DNA of 41,609 nucleotides from Acidobacteriota bacterium (GTDB lineage Bacteria; Acidobacteriota; Terriglobia; Terriglobales; Acidobacteriaceae), in assembly GCA_013288805.1 (NCBI GenBank), contig JABDBE010000022.1, positions 1-41,609 of the forward strand, in the 5' to 3' direction. The translations under genes and the position numbers were made by a program. Shown piece by piece: positions 15,236 to 23,636 of the stretch; within the stretch, counting starts at the first letter, position 1; the number at the start of each line of letters is the position of its first letter. The notes beneath the pieces are model-generated. The model saw only the letters and a list, made by a program, of their open reading frames with translations. It made no database searches and was not told where the DNA came from.

Positions 15236-15976
15236 ATGAGTACCGCAACAACGAATCTTGTTACCAAAAAACCCGCGGAAACAACCGGTGAAACACTGAC
15301 AGAAACACTCCAATCTCGACTGAGCAATCCTGCGAGCACTTCGGATTTCGACCTGCATGGCGGCGTAAATGAAGTCCTGAAAGACGTCGGACTGACAACC
15401 GCAGACAGTGGAGGCAAACTCACCTTCTACGGACAGGATCCGATTTTGCCCAGTAGCCTACGGTTTGGCGCGATGGCAGCGATCGGCCTGGCTGCCAAGA
15501 GCACAGCATTGGCAGCGCTATGGAAATCCCAAACTGGCGAAGGACAGGACATTCATGTCGACGTCAGGAAGGCGATCCGGCGCTTCTGTGGTTTCGACGA
15601 GAGGAAGTGGGAAACCATCAACGGGCGCAGCCCGGCCATGGGAGCAGATCGAGACAACCCATTCTGGGAGTTGCCGCTGTTCCGGAGGACTCGCGATGGG
15701 CGTCACGTGGTGGCTCTCAACATTTACCCGCGGCTGCACGCGCGCGCACTCAGTTTCCTACGGGCGAGTGACAGCTCCGAATCTGTAAACAATGCAATTC
15801 TTCAGTGGCGTGCGGAGGAATTGGAGGCGGCCGGTCAAGAGGCAGGGCTTGTCTTCGGAATGGTTCGTACAAACGAGGAGTTTCGCAGGGAACCTCAGTA
15901 CACCGAAGTGCTCTCCAAGATGCCCCTGATCACCGTGGAGAAGATTGCAGAGAGTGAGCCGGTACCGTTTAGTTAG
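15236..15976 (+). CDS. Family III CoA-transferase (CaiB/BaiF), N-terminal half
   Basis: 246 residues from an ATG preceded by AAGGA. The segment LPSSLRFGAMAAIGLAAKST, then ALAALWKSQTGEGQDIHVD and LPLFRRTRDGRHVVALNIYP, is characteristic of long CaiB/BaiF-type acyl-CoA transferases of about 480-500 residues. This frame ends after EKIAESEPVPFS at the point where, in full-length relatives as I remember them, a short linker leads to GIRALGMGHVIAG. That continuation is found 13 bases downstream in another frame. So this is either one gene broken by a +1 indel near 15970 or a two-subunit split. Confidence 0.75.
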   Translation: MSTATTNLVTKKPAETTGETLTETLQSRLSNPASTSDFDLHGGVNEVLKDVGLTTADSGGKLTFYGQDPILPSSLRFGAMAAIGLAAKSTALAALWKSQTGEGQDIHVDVRKAIRRFCGFDERKWETINGRSPAMGADRDNPFWELPLFRRTRDGRHVVALNIYPRLHARALSFLRASDSSESVNNAILQWRAEELEAAGQEAGLVFGMVRTNEEFRREPQYTEVLSKMPLITVEKIAESEPVPFS

Positions 15977-15989
15977 GCGCGGTGCAAAG

Positions 15990-16784
15990 ATGCCATTGGA
16001 GGGCATTCGCGCGCTGGGAATGGGGCACGTGATTGCCGGGGCAAGCATTGGCAGAGATCTTGCCTACTACGGTGGTGATGTCCTCAACATCTGGAGACCG
16101 AACGATACGGAGGTAGAGGCTTTTATGTGGGACGTGCAGGTCGGGATGCGTTCCACGATACTTGATGGCTCCAAAGAGGATCGTGCCAGATTCGATCACC
16201 TTTTGAAAGATGCAGACGTGTTCTTCTCGAATCGGCGCCCCGGCTATTTGGATAGATATGGCCTCACCGCGGAAGAATTGAGCCAAAAAAAGCCAGGATT
16301 GATTCACGCGAGGGTGGTCCTCCATGGCGAACGGGGTCCCTGGTCAAACTGGGTTGGCTTCGATGAGATTGGCGCAGCCGTAACAGGATTGTTTTCCATC
16401 GAAGGTACACGGACTGAGCCGAAGTCGCCCCCAATTATCCCGATTTGCGACAACGTGGTGGGCTGGCTCGGTACCGTCGGTGTTCTTGAGGCCCTTCGCC
16501 GGCGATCGATCGAGGGAGGAAGCTATCGTGTGGTCGTATCCCTGACCAGGACCGTTCTGTGGCTGCTCTCGCTGGGCATATTCGATAAGGCATACGCGCA
16601 ACAGACCGCCGGCTCTACGGACGAGCACACGTACGGTGCTCCTGATCTTTTCACTGCTGAGACCCCGTTGGGCACGTATCAAGGCCTTACCGACCAGGTG
16701 GTCCTGTCCCGAACCCCGGGGTCCTTCCAGACCGTTCTTGTTCCGCGGGGATCTTCAAAGCCTGAGTGGTTACCAGGTCAATAA
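15990..16784 (+). CDS. Family III CoA-transferase (CaiB/BaiF), C-terminal half
   Basis: 264 residues from ATG 15990 (MPLEGIRALGMGHVIAGASI). It carries the CoA-transferase III core: RDLAYYGGDVLNIWRP, the conserved DADVFFSNRRPGYLDRYGL and KPGLIHARVVLHGERGPW. The ending (QTVLVPRGSSKPEWLPGQ) looks like a natural C-terminus. The frame is open upstream to 15945, so the two halves overlap in sequence but not in phase. The ATG has no good ribosome site, which favours a broken single gene over a designed second subunit. The reaction is probably transfer of CoA between carboxylic acids. Confidence 0.75.
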   Translation: MPLEGIRALGMGHVIAGASIGRDLAYYGGDVLNIWRPNDTEVEAFMWDVQVGMRSTILDGSKEDRARFDHLLKDADVFFSNRRPGYLDRYGLTAEELSQKKPGLIHARVVLHGERGPWSNWVGFDEIGAAVTGLFSIEGTRTEPKSPPIIPICDNVVGWLGTVGVLEALRRRSIEGGSYRVVVSLTRTVLWLLSLGIFDKAYAQQTAGSTDEHTYGAPDLFTAETPLGTYQGLTDQVVLSRTPGSFQTVLVPRGSSKPEWLPGQ

Positions 16785-16921
16785 ACGAACTAAAGCTCAC
16801 GGCGGGTTTCCAGTAGATGAGGCTCGCCGTGCAACAGCCAACTGTGACCCAGCTAAGGTGCGATCACATCCTGAAAAAGGGCTCGATAACAAACCACTAA
16901 CTGTTCATGCGAGGTGTAACC

Positions 16922-18283
16922 ATGTCTGCACGGCCCCATGTTGTCATTATCGGCGGAGGATTTGGAGGCCTCAGCGCAGCCCAGGCGCTGAAGAAGGCGC
17001 CCGCCGACATCACATTAATTGATCGTCGGAATTTCCATCTCTTCCAGCCATTGCTATATCAGGTCGCAACGGGCTCACTGTCTCCCGGAGAAATCGCTGC
17101 GCCGTTGCGCGGCGTTCTCAGCAAGCAAAAGAATGCGAGAGTTTTGCTCGGCGATGTCGTTGATGTAAATCCTGAGGCACACTCAATCCTTCTCGCCGAT
17201 GGAGCGATCATTCAGTACGACTTTCTGATCGTTGCTGCCGGCGCCCAGAGCTCGTACTACGGCCACGAAGAATGGCGCCAATGGGCGCCCAGCCTGAAAA
17301 GCATCGAGGAAGCCACAGATGTTCGTCACAAGATTCTCTATGCATTTGAGGTCGCCGAGCGGATCTCTGATCCGGTCGCTCGATCCTCCTGGTTGACATT
17401 TGTCATCGTCGGAGGGGGTCCTACGGGTGTCGAGCTCGCCGGCGCGATCGGCGAGATCGCTCGGCAGACCCTCAGGAATGACTTTCGATCGATTCGGCCC
17501 GAGGAAGCTCGGATCATCCTCATGGATGGAGCTCCGCGAATCTTGATGCCGTACACGGAAAAACTCGCCCACAAGGCCACCGAGGCGCTGCAGCGGCTGG
17601 GTGTGCAGGTGCGTACGGGAGTCATGGTCAAAGCCATCGATCGTGAAGGCGTGACAATTGCACAAGGTTCCACAGAAGTACACCTGGATGCCAGAACGGT
17701 GATCTGGGCCGGAGGCGTTACCGTTCCGCCCCTGGGAAGAGCGCTTGCCAAGAGCGCCGGGGCAGAGACGGACAAGAGTGGCAGGATTAAGGTAGAACCC
17801 GATCTGACCCTGCCGCGCTTCGGAAACATATTCGTAATTGGGGATCTTGCTGTATCCCTCGACCGCTTTGGGAAACCGCTGCCTGGTGTCGTACAGGTCG
17901 CGATGCAGGGTGGCGCGTACGCCGCGAAGTCCATCGTCAAGAAAATTGAAACGGGAGGGGTATTGCCGCCTTTCAAGTATTTCGACAAGGGAAGCCTTGC
18001 CGTGATTGGACGCGCCTCCGCGGTTGCAAACGCGTTCGGAGTCAAGCTCTCTGGATTGCCGGCGTGGATCATTTGGGCGTTCATTCATCTGATGTACATC
18101 GTCCAGTTTCAAAGTAAGGTGCTGGTGTTCATTCAATGGGCATTCCAGGAGATCACTTTCAGTCGGAGTGCCCGCCTGATCACGGGCACGACAGTAACCG
18201 ATTTCATTTTCAACAACGAACTTGCCACTCAGCGATCAGAGGGAGCTAAACAGAAAGCGCAAGCGGTTGGAACTGTGCATTGA
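16922..18283 (+). CDS. ndh: Type II NADH:quinone dehydrogenase (NDH-2)
   Basis: A single-subunit FAD enzyme on the inner face of the membrane that passes electrons from NADH to quinone without pumping protons. 453 residues from ATG 16922, preceded by GAGGT. FAD site IIGGGFGGLSAAQAL (about 9-23), second Rossmann motif FVIVGGGPTGVELAGAI, and the distal FAD motif FVIGDLA. FHLFQPLLYQVATG is the family signature near the quinone site. The C-terminal region carries an amphipathic/hydrophobic segment (LPAWIIWAFIHLMYIVQFQS) expected for membrane attachment. It lies 137 bases after the CoA-transferase gene with no clear -24/-12 element of its own, so readthrough from 13094 is possible. Confidence 0.93.
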   Translation: MSARPHVVIIGGGFGGLSAAQALKKAPADITLIDRRNFHLFQPLLYQVATGSLSPGEIAAPLRGVLSKQKNARVLLGDVVDVNPEAHSILLADGAIIQYDFLIVAAGAQSSYYGHEEWRQWAPSLKSIEEATDVRHKILYAFEVAERISDPVARSSWLTFVIVGGGPTGVELAGAIGEIARQTLRNDFRSIRPEEARIILMDGAPRILMPYTEKLAHKATEALQRLGVQVRTGVMVKAIDREGVTIAQGSTEVHLDARTVIWAGGVTVPPLGRALAKSAGAETDKSGRIKVEPDLTLPRFGNIFVIGDLAVSLDRFGKPLPGVVQVAMQGGAYAAKSIVKKIETGGVLPPFKYFDKGSLAVIGRASAVANAFGVKLSGLPAWIIWAFIHLMYIVQFQSKVLVFIQWAFQEITFSRSARLITGTTVTDFIFNNELATQRSEGAKQKAQAVGTVH

Positions 18284-18336
18284 TGGGCGAACAGAGACTA
18301 TGGAAGTGCAATTGAGTCGTGTCCTTGGAGGATAAA

Positions 18337-18597
18337 GTGATCCCGATTTACAGGTGCATTCAGTGGCTTTCTGTGTGGGGGACTGCTGCTCTCCTTGGCC
18401 TCATCCCCTGGATGCTGATTGCGAAACTAGCGGTTTCCGGTTCAAGTACCAACATCATTTCGTCCACCTCGGCGCCGGCGATCGAGATCAAGGATCTCGC
18501 ATTCGTACTCTCTATCACGGGGCAATTCTTGTGGTGGTTGGCACAATGCGCGTCTTTGTACTCTCCCGCACACAACTCGAGCAGAAAACGGAGCTGA
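18337..18597 (+). CDS. Small membrane protein (86 aa)
   Basis: Translation probably begins at GTG 18337, five bases after GGAGG (18327-18331); an in-frame GTG at 18319 is less well placed. Two hydrophobic segments: IQWLSVWGTAALLGLIPWML and LAFVLSITGQFLWWLAQCA. No family recognised. It lies between ndh and the efflux genes and could belong to either. Confidence 0.6.
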   Translation: MIPIYRCIQWLSVWGTAALLGLIPWMLIAKLAVSGSSTNIISSTSAPAIEIKDLAFVLSITGQFLWWLAQCASLYSPAHNSSRKRS

Positions 18598-18716
18598 TCC
18601 CCATAGACCGACGGCTGCCTTCGACACCTTGCCACGGTCTCCCAAGAAAGAGCAGCGATGATGCAAATAAAACGATAAGAGATGCCCAGGACGAGTTGTT
18701 CGGAAAGGAATCAGTT

Positions 18717-19874
18717 ATGAATCAAACGGCACACATCATCGAATCACAAGTGCTGAAGCCAGCGTGGCAAAAGTATGGGACACCCTTGATTGTCATCGCG
18801 CTGGCCGTGGCTGTCATTGTGACCATTGCACGGAACTGGAACGGGTACGAGGGAGCACGGACCGAGCAGGTAACCAACGATGCTTATGTCCGTGGCGATC
18901 TCACCCCACTCGGTACGAAAGTCCCGGGTATCGTGCGAGAAGTGAAAGTGAACGATTACCAGATTGTCCACAAAGGAGACGTGCTGGTTCAACTCGACGA
19001 CGATGACTACCGGGCGCAAGTAGCACAGGCTCAGGCCGGTGTCGAAGCAGCCATGGCAGCTCTTGAAAACAATCGCAGACAGCAGGAGTTGCAAGATGCA
19101 AAGATTCAGCGCGCTCTTGCGGGAATCGATAATGCCAATGCTGAGATCGCTGCCGCTCAAGCCGGAAAGGACGCTGTGCGCGCAGATGTGACTCGTAGCA
19201 CTGAGGAACGAACCCGCCAGGAATCGCTGATCAAATCGAATGCAACAACGAAACAGAAACTTGAATCGGCGGTCGCCGATGAGGAGAGATTCGCGGCGCA
19301 GTCGGCAACCCGCGACGCGGATCTCTCTCAGGCGCACGCACTACTAAGCAGTGATGAATCGGCAGCGGAAGCTGAGCGCCGTGCCAAGACTGTCCTCCAA
19401 TCTCAGGACGAGCAGCTCATCGCAGATCTTCATGCCAAAGAAGCAGCGCTGACAGTGGCACAGGTGAACCTGGGCTACACACGCATTGTGGCGCCTGCGG
19501 ACGGCACCGTGGGCGAGCGTCAGGTCCATCCGGGCCAACTTGTCTCGCCGGGAGCACAGGTGATGACATTCGTTGAAACAACCCGCTGGGTCGCTGCGAA
19601 CTTCCGCGAAACCCAGCTCACGAATGTCAAACCCGGCGATGTTGCCGAGGTTCGTGTTGACGTGTACCCCGGCCAGGTGTTCAAGGGCCGGGTTCTAGAG
19701 ATTGCACCGGCAAGCGGTTCTCAATTTGCACTGCTTCCACCTGACAATGCAACGGGCAATTTCACCAAGGTCGTTCAGCGAGTGCCGGTCAAGATCGCGC
19801 TCGACAACTCCCCTCTAACTGCGCAGCTGCGGCCCGGACTTTCTGCTCTAGTAACCGTGAGAACTGGAAGGTAA
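18717..19874 (+). CDS. HlyD/EmrA-type membrane fusion protein
   Basis: The periplasmic adaptor linking an inner-membrane MFS pump to an outer-membrane channel. 385 residues from ATG 18717 (AAGGA upstream). One N-terminal membrane helix (LIVIALAVAVIVTIA), a lipoyl-like strand pair (VPGIVREVKVNDYQIVHKGD), a long alpha-helical hairpin (about 90-240) and the second half-lipoyl plus beta-barrel (VAPADGTVGERQVHPGQLV, FRETQLTNVKPGDVAEV). It is followed four bases later by the MFS gene. Confidence 0.9.
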   Translation: MNQTAHIIESQVLKPAWQKYGTPLIVIALAVAVIVTIARNWNGYEGARTEQVTNDAYVRGDLTPLGTKVPGIVREVKVNDYQIVHKGDVLVQLDDDDYRAQVAQAQAGVEAAMAALENNRRQQELQDAKIQRALAGIDNANAEIAAAQAGKDAVRADVTRSTEERTRQESLIKSNATTKQKLESAVADEERFAAQSATRDADLSQAHALLSSDESAAEAERRAKTVLQSQDEQLIADLHAKEAALTVAQVNLGYTRIVAPADGTVGERQVHPGQLVSPGAQVMTFVETTRWVAANFRETQLTNVKPGDVAEVRVDVYPGQVFKGRVLEIAPASGSQFALLPPDNATGNFTKVVQRVPVKIALDNSPLTAQLRPGLSALVTVRTGR

Positions 19875-19878
19875 CCCG

Positions 19879-21556
19879 ATGAGCGCAGCCTCCATTGCAG
19901 CGCCAGTTCGAAGCGCTGAAGCGACTTCTCGATCGCAAGTGTCGCCCCTTCCTGCGGATCTCTCTCATAGTCCGCTGCTGGGTATCCTGGGGGTGCTACT
20001 AGGCGCAGCCGTCGTGACCCTAACTGGACGGTTGCTCGGGCTGGGGCTCGCGGATCTCAAGGGAAACGTCGGCATTGGCTTTGACGAAGGGTCTTGGATC
20101 GGCACTGCATTCAACGTTGCCACGATGTTTATCGGGCCATTTCTCGGTCTATTTGGGGGCATTGCTGGGACCGCGACGGGTGCTACTTGTTTGTGCGTCG
20201 CTGTTCACTGTGATCTGCGTATTTCTTCCTCTGGTGCACAGTTATGGCCTGTTGGTTTTCCTGTTAGGGATTGGCGGATTAACTTCTGGGACGTTCTATC
20301 CGCTGACCCTGACGTTCGCACTGAGCAATATTCCCTTGCGGTATTTAGCTCTGGTGCTCGCGCTATACGCCTTCTTCATTGAAGGCGCGGTCAATTTCGC
20401 GCCATCCATCTACGGATTCTTCCGCAATCACGTTTCCTGGGAATGGATGTTCTGGCTGCCTGCGATTATGACCGCCGTAATGATGACGTGTATCTACTTC
20501 GGAATTCCGCAAGCGCCGAAACCTCAGAGCAAGAAGGAAACACCGAGCTTCACCGGTTTCCTTTATCTCAGTGCCGGGTTTGCGCTGCTCTATGCGGCTT
20601 TGGATCAGGGAGAGAGGCTCGACTGGTGGAGGTCAGGATTATTCAATGGATTGGTAGCAGGGGCGGCATTGTTTTTGGTTTGCGCCCTGTTGCAGAGGTT
20701 ACATCGGTCCAACATTCTGGTCGACCTGCCTTACCTCAGGAACTGGAACACAATCCTCCTGGCATTCGCGCTATTCACGTTCAGGTTCGTGCTCTTAGCA
20801 ACCATCGTCATTATTCCGCTCTCGCTGTCAGTGCGAGGTCTCGAGGCCGAGCAGTATGGACCGGCCATATTCTGGACTGCGGTCTTCGAACTCGTGCTGG
20901 CATTCATCGGCGCCCTCCTTTTATATAAAGGCATCGACTCACACCTGCTGATGGCAATCGGTTTCACAGTTATCGCATTTGCTTGCTTTATCAATTCAGC
21001 TTTCACAAGCGCATGGGCCCCGGAAAATTACTTCCGGTCGGAGTTGCTCATGTCGGTCGGCCAATCCTTTGCCATGCTCGGCCTGGTTTCGTCGCTTATC
21101 TTGCAAGCTGCGTTCTCAGGGGCGCTTCAGGCTCCACAACGCGCATTCACCTTTTCGGCGTTCTTTCACACCGTGCGATTGCTTGGGGGACAAGCGGGTG
21201 TGACCCTGATGCAACATTTCATTGCGGATCGGGAGAAATTTCACTCAAACCTTCTCGGACTGCACGTCCAGTCGGCCAATTGGCTCACAGATGGGTCCGT
21301 GCATGGTTTGGCCGCGGGTCTGGCAGGCAGATCGAACGGCTTCGTCATCGCCACCGGGCGCGCCTTGGAAGTCATCGATAGCAAACTTCGCCTGCAGGCT
21401 TACAGTCTGACGATCATCGACGCGTGCCATTGTATTGCCTGGACTTGCGTGGTGATGTTGCTTGCCACCGCCCTGTTACGCAAGTCACCCATGAGCTTTC
21501 GTCAACTGCCTTACCTACAGCAGGGCTCCAATCCATCTCAGGAAGGTCGGTCATGA
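19879..21556 (+). pseudogene. MFS efflux transporter (EmrB/DHA2-like), frameshifted
   Basis: Inner-membrane pump of the HlyD-MFS-TolC set. The frame starting at 19879 (MSAASIAAPVRSAEATSRSQ) runs through the first helices to FNVATMFIGPF. The continuing frame (FSVYLGALLGPRRVLLVCAS and many further helices to 21556) is phased one base later. One extra T in the CCATTT at about 20140 explains it: removal gives FIGPFSVYLGALLGPRR without a gap. The downstream part has all expected hydrophobic segments and no other damage. A recent inactivating mutation or a sequence error is more likely than an old pseudogene. It overlaps the outer-membrane factor gene by ATGA. Confidence 0.8.
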
Positions 21557-22905
21557 ATTTTCGACGGCTATTGATTGTCGGCGTCCTGTCAGCAGGACAT
21601 ATAAGCGCAGTGGCGCAGAGAGAAGATCCATCCGCCACGCGATCAATAAACCTTCAGCAAGCAGTCGAACTGGCGCTCGAGCACAATCACAATGTTCGGA
21701 TCGCGTCTCTCAAAGTCGAGGAAGACGAGCATGCCAAGGAAGTAGCCAGAAGCGCATACCTTCCGGTGCTGAGAAACGATAGTGTGTTCACACACCTAAC
21801 CGATACTCAATTGATCGAGATACCGTCCGGCGCGTTTGGCACTGTGGGTAATACTCCGATACCTTCCCATACATCGATCATCAACCAGGGCGCGGAAAGC
21901 TTCGAAACCAGCGGCACTGGCCTGTCTCAGCCGCTGACGCAGCTCTTCAAGATCAAAGCCGTAAATGACATTGCGCGCGCCGATGTAGAGGCCAGCAAGG
22001 GGGAAGCTGCTTCGGTCAAGGATGAGGTGGCGCTGAAGGTGCGGCAACTCTATTACAAGATCCTGATCGTACAGTCGCAAGAACGGGCAATCGAGGCCAA
22101 GATCCGCGCGGCTGAGAATCTTCAGGGCGAACGCGTACAACAGGTCAAATACGGGAGCACGCTGGAAGCCGACCTCATCGAGAGCAGGGCGCAATCGCTG
22201 CAGGCAAAACAGGACTTGCTGACTGCGCAGTTGCAGCTTTCAGACTTACGCATGCAGTTCAACGACGTCATTGGCCTTCCAATCAAGAGTGAAGTCGTAC
22301 TCGATCCCGATGTTCCAGCTCCTGCTGTCAGTTCCTCTCGCGAGGAGTGCATAAAGCTCGCCCTCGAATCCAATCCAGAGATTGCAGAAGCGAAGGCTGG
22401 GGTGGAAAAGGCTTCAGCCGGAGTAAAGGCTGCCAAACGTGAATACATACCGGACATCGAAGCTTTTGCTCGGTACAGCCACCAGAACAATGTCCCATTT
22501 CTCGCCGGCAACTTTGGAACCTTCGGCGTTCACGCCAGCTATGACATCTTTGACGGCGGCAAGAGGCGGGGTACGCTTCGCGAACGTGATGCGCAACTCG
22601 CTCAGGCAAAAGAAAATCTGGCGCGAATCAACGACGAAATAGAAGTAAAGGTGCAGACTGCCTACAACAAGCTTGAGCAGACGGAACAAATGATTGCTGT
22701 GGCGCAGGAGTTGCTTGCGGCCCGCAAAGAAGCCCGCCGCGTTTCGGAGCAAGGGCTGATCCAAGGCACCGATCTCCGCTCTCAGGCGGAAGCCGCGGTA
22801 GCACATGAATCGGAAGCACAGACGATGCTCCTCGAATCGCAACTTGAGTTCGCACAGGCTCGGGACCAGCTAAACGAAGCCATTGGACAACGTGCAAATG
22901 AGTGA
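21553..22905 (+). CDS. TolC-family outer-membrane efflux protein
   Basis: 450 residues: signal peptide (MNFRRLLIVGVLSAGHISAV), then two homologous halves rich in long helices (INLQQAVELALEHNHNVRIA at the start of the first; REECIKLALESNPEIAEAKA at the start of the second), each followed by a beta segment, as in TolC trimers. It is the outer-membrane exit duct for the pump encoded just upstream. The ATG overlaps the MFS stop; an upstream ATG in frame at 21424 lies inside the MFS gene and is unlikely. Confidence 0.9.
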   Translation: MNFRRLLIVGVLSAGHISAVAQREDPSATRSINLQQAVELALEHNHNVRIASLKVEEDEHAKEVARSAYLPVLRNDSVFTHLTDTQLIEIPSGAFGTVGNTPIPSHTSIINQGAESFETSGTGLSQPLTQLFKIKAVNDIARADVEASKGEAASVKDEVALKVRQLYYKILIVQSQERAIEAKIRAAENLQGERVQQVKYGSTLEADLIESRAQSLQAKQDLLTAQLQLSDLRMQFNDVIGLPIKSEVVLDPDVPAPAVSSSREECIKLALESNPEIAEAKAGVEKASAGVKAAKREYIPDIEAFARYSHQNNVPFLAGNFGTFGVHASYDIFDGGKRRGTLRERDAQLAQAKENLARINDEIEVKVQTAYNKLEQTEQMIAVAQELLAARKEARRVSEQGLIQGTDLRSQAEAAVAHESEAQTMLLESQLEFAQARDQLNEAIGQRANE

Positions 22906-22947
22906 GGACAGGCGTTCATTCCGATATGGTCATGTCCGGAGGTCAAA

Positions 22948-23172
22948 ATGAGTATCGTTCCAATGCAAACAAACGAGTCTCAATTCTCAACTAGCGATGG
23001 TCCGGGCATCGTACGTTATCGCTGGGAGCCCCGGAATCATCCAGTGGATTTCTACAGGTTGCTTGTGGCATCGACACGCACATCCACGTCAGATCAGGCG
23101 AACCCCGACGCAGACAGGGAGGCTGTGCGCCTTGACACGAACGGAAAGCCCCTCCGGGATTGGGACGACTAA
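22948..23172 (+). CDS. Small hypothetical protein (74 aa)
   Basis: A hydrophilic protein starting MSIVPMQTNESQFSTSDGPG and ending KPLRDWDD. A good GGAGG six bases before the ATG, and a stop overlapping the next start (TAATG), support it as a real gene in the operon. No domain recognised; the tail is acidic and polar. Confidence 0.55.
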   Translation: MSIVPMQTNESQFSTSDGPGIVRYRWEPRNHPVDFYRLLVASTRTSTSDQANPDADREAVRLDTNGKPLRDWDD

Positions 23173-23459
23173 TGAACCAAACAGAATTGCTCATGCGAGA
23201 AGGGATCTCATCTAATCCGATGAATCAAGCGTTGAAGCCATTTCAAAAGATCACCGTCGCCTACGACGACTCTCCAGGAGCGCGTGACGCAGTCAGCGCA
23301 GGGATTGACCTATGCAAGCTCCTTAGCACACCACTGCAAACCATCACCATTATTGAACCACCTCCCATATATACTGGACTGGTCGTTACAGTTGCCCCAG
23401 ATGTGGCACAGGGCGAGGTGGGTTCGCCCCTTTCCAATTCCGGCAGGACGACGGCTTGA
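23172..23459 (+). pseudogene. Universal stress protein (UspA family), C-terminally truncated
   Basis: It starts MNQTELLMREGISSNPMNQA; the Usp fold begins at FQKITVAYDDSPGARDAV and includes the first two strand-helix units. The match ends near VVTVAPDVAQ (about residue 80). The remaining residues are unrelated and the frame stops at 95, whereas a Usp domain is about 140 residues with a G-2x-G-9x-G-S/T nucleotide motif, which is absent. It looks truncated by a junction near 23410. It is last in the rightward gene train. Confidence 0.65.
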
Positions 23460-23636
23460 GGTAGAGTGCGTTGAGGTTGGGTGTTTGCGAACGTGTTCGC
23501 TTCACTTGGCCGAAGAACCGCCTAACCTGAAACGTGGATCCCAGGATGTGCTGGTCGCACGACGGGCGCTACGTTGGGTCGTCTTCCTCTATACGATCCG
23601 GGGTTGAAGATCCGGAGGGTAAAATGGCACGATCCT

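Noticed and set aside
17183-18136. 317-codon open frame on the minus strand
   Set aside because: It is antisense to ndh, which has clear FAD motifs; the shadow protein has no family features.
23534-23620. WSHDGRYVG motif suggesting a PD40 propeller remnant on the plus strand
   Set aside because: One nine-residue match beside a real PD40 gene on the other strand is too little evidence.
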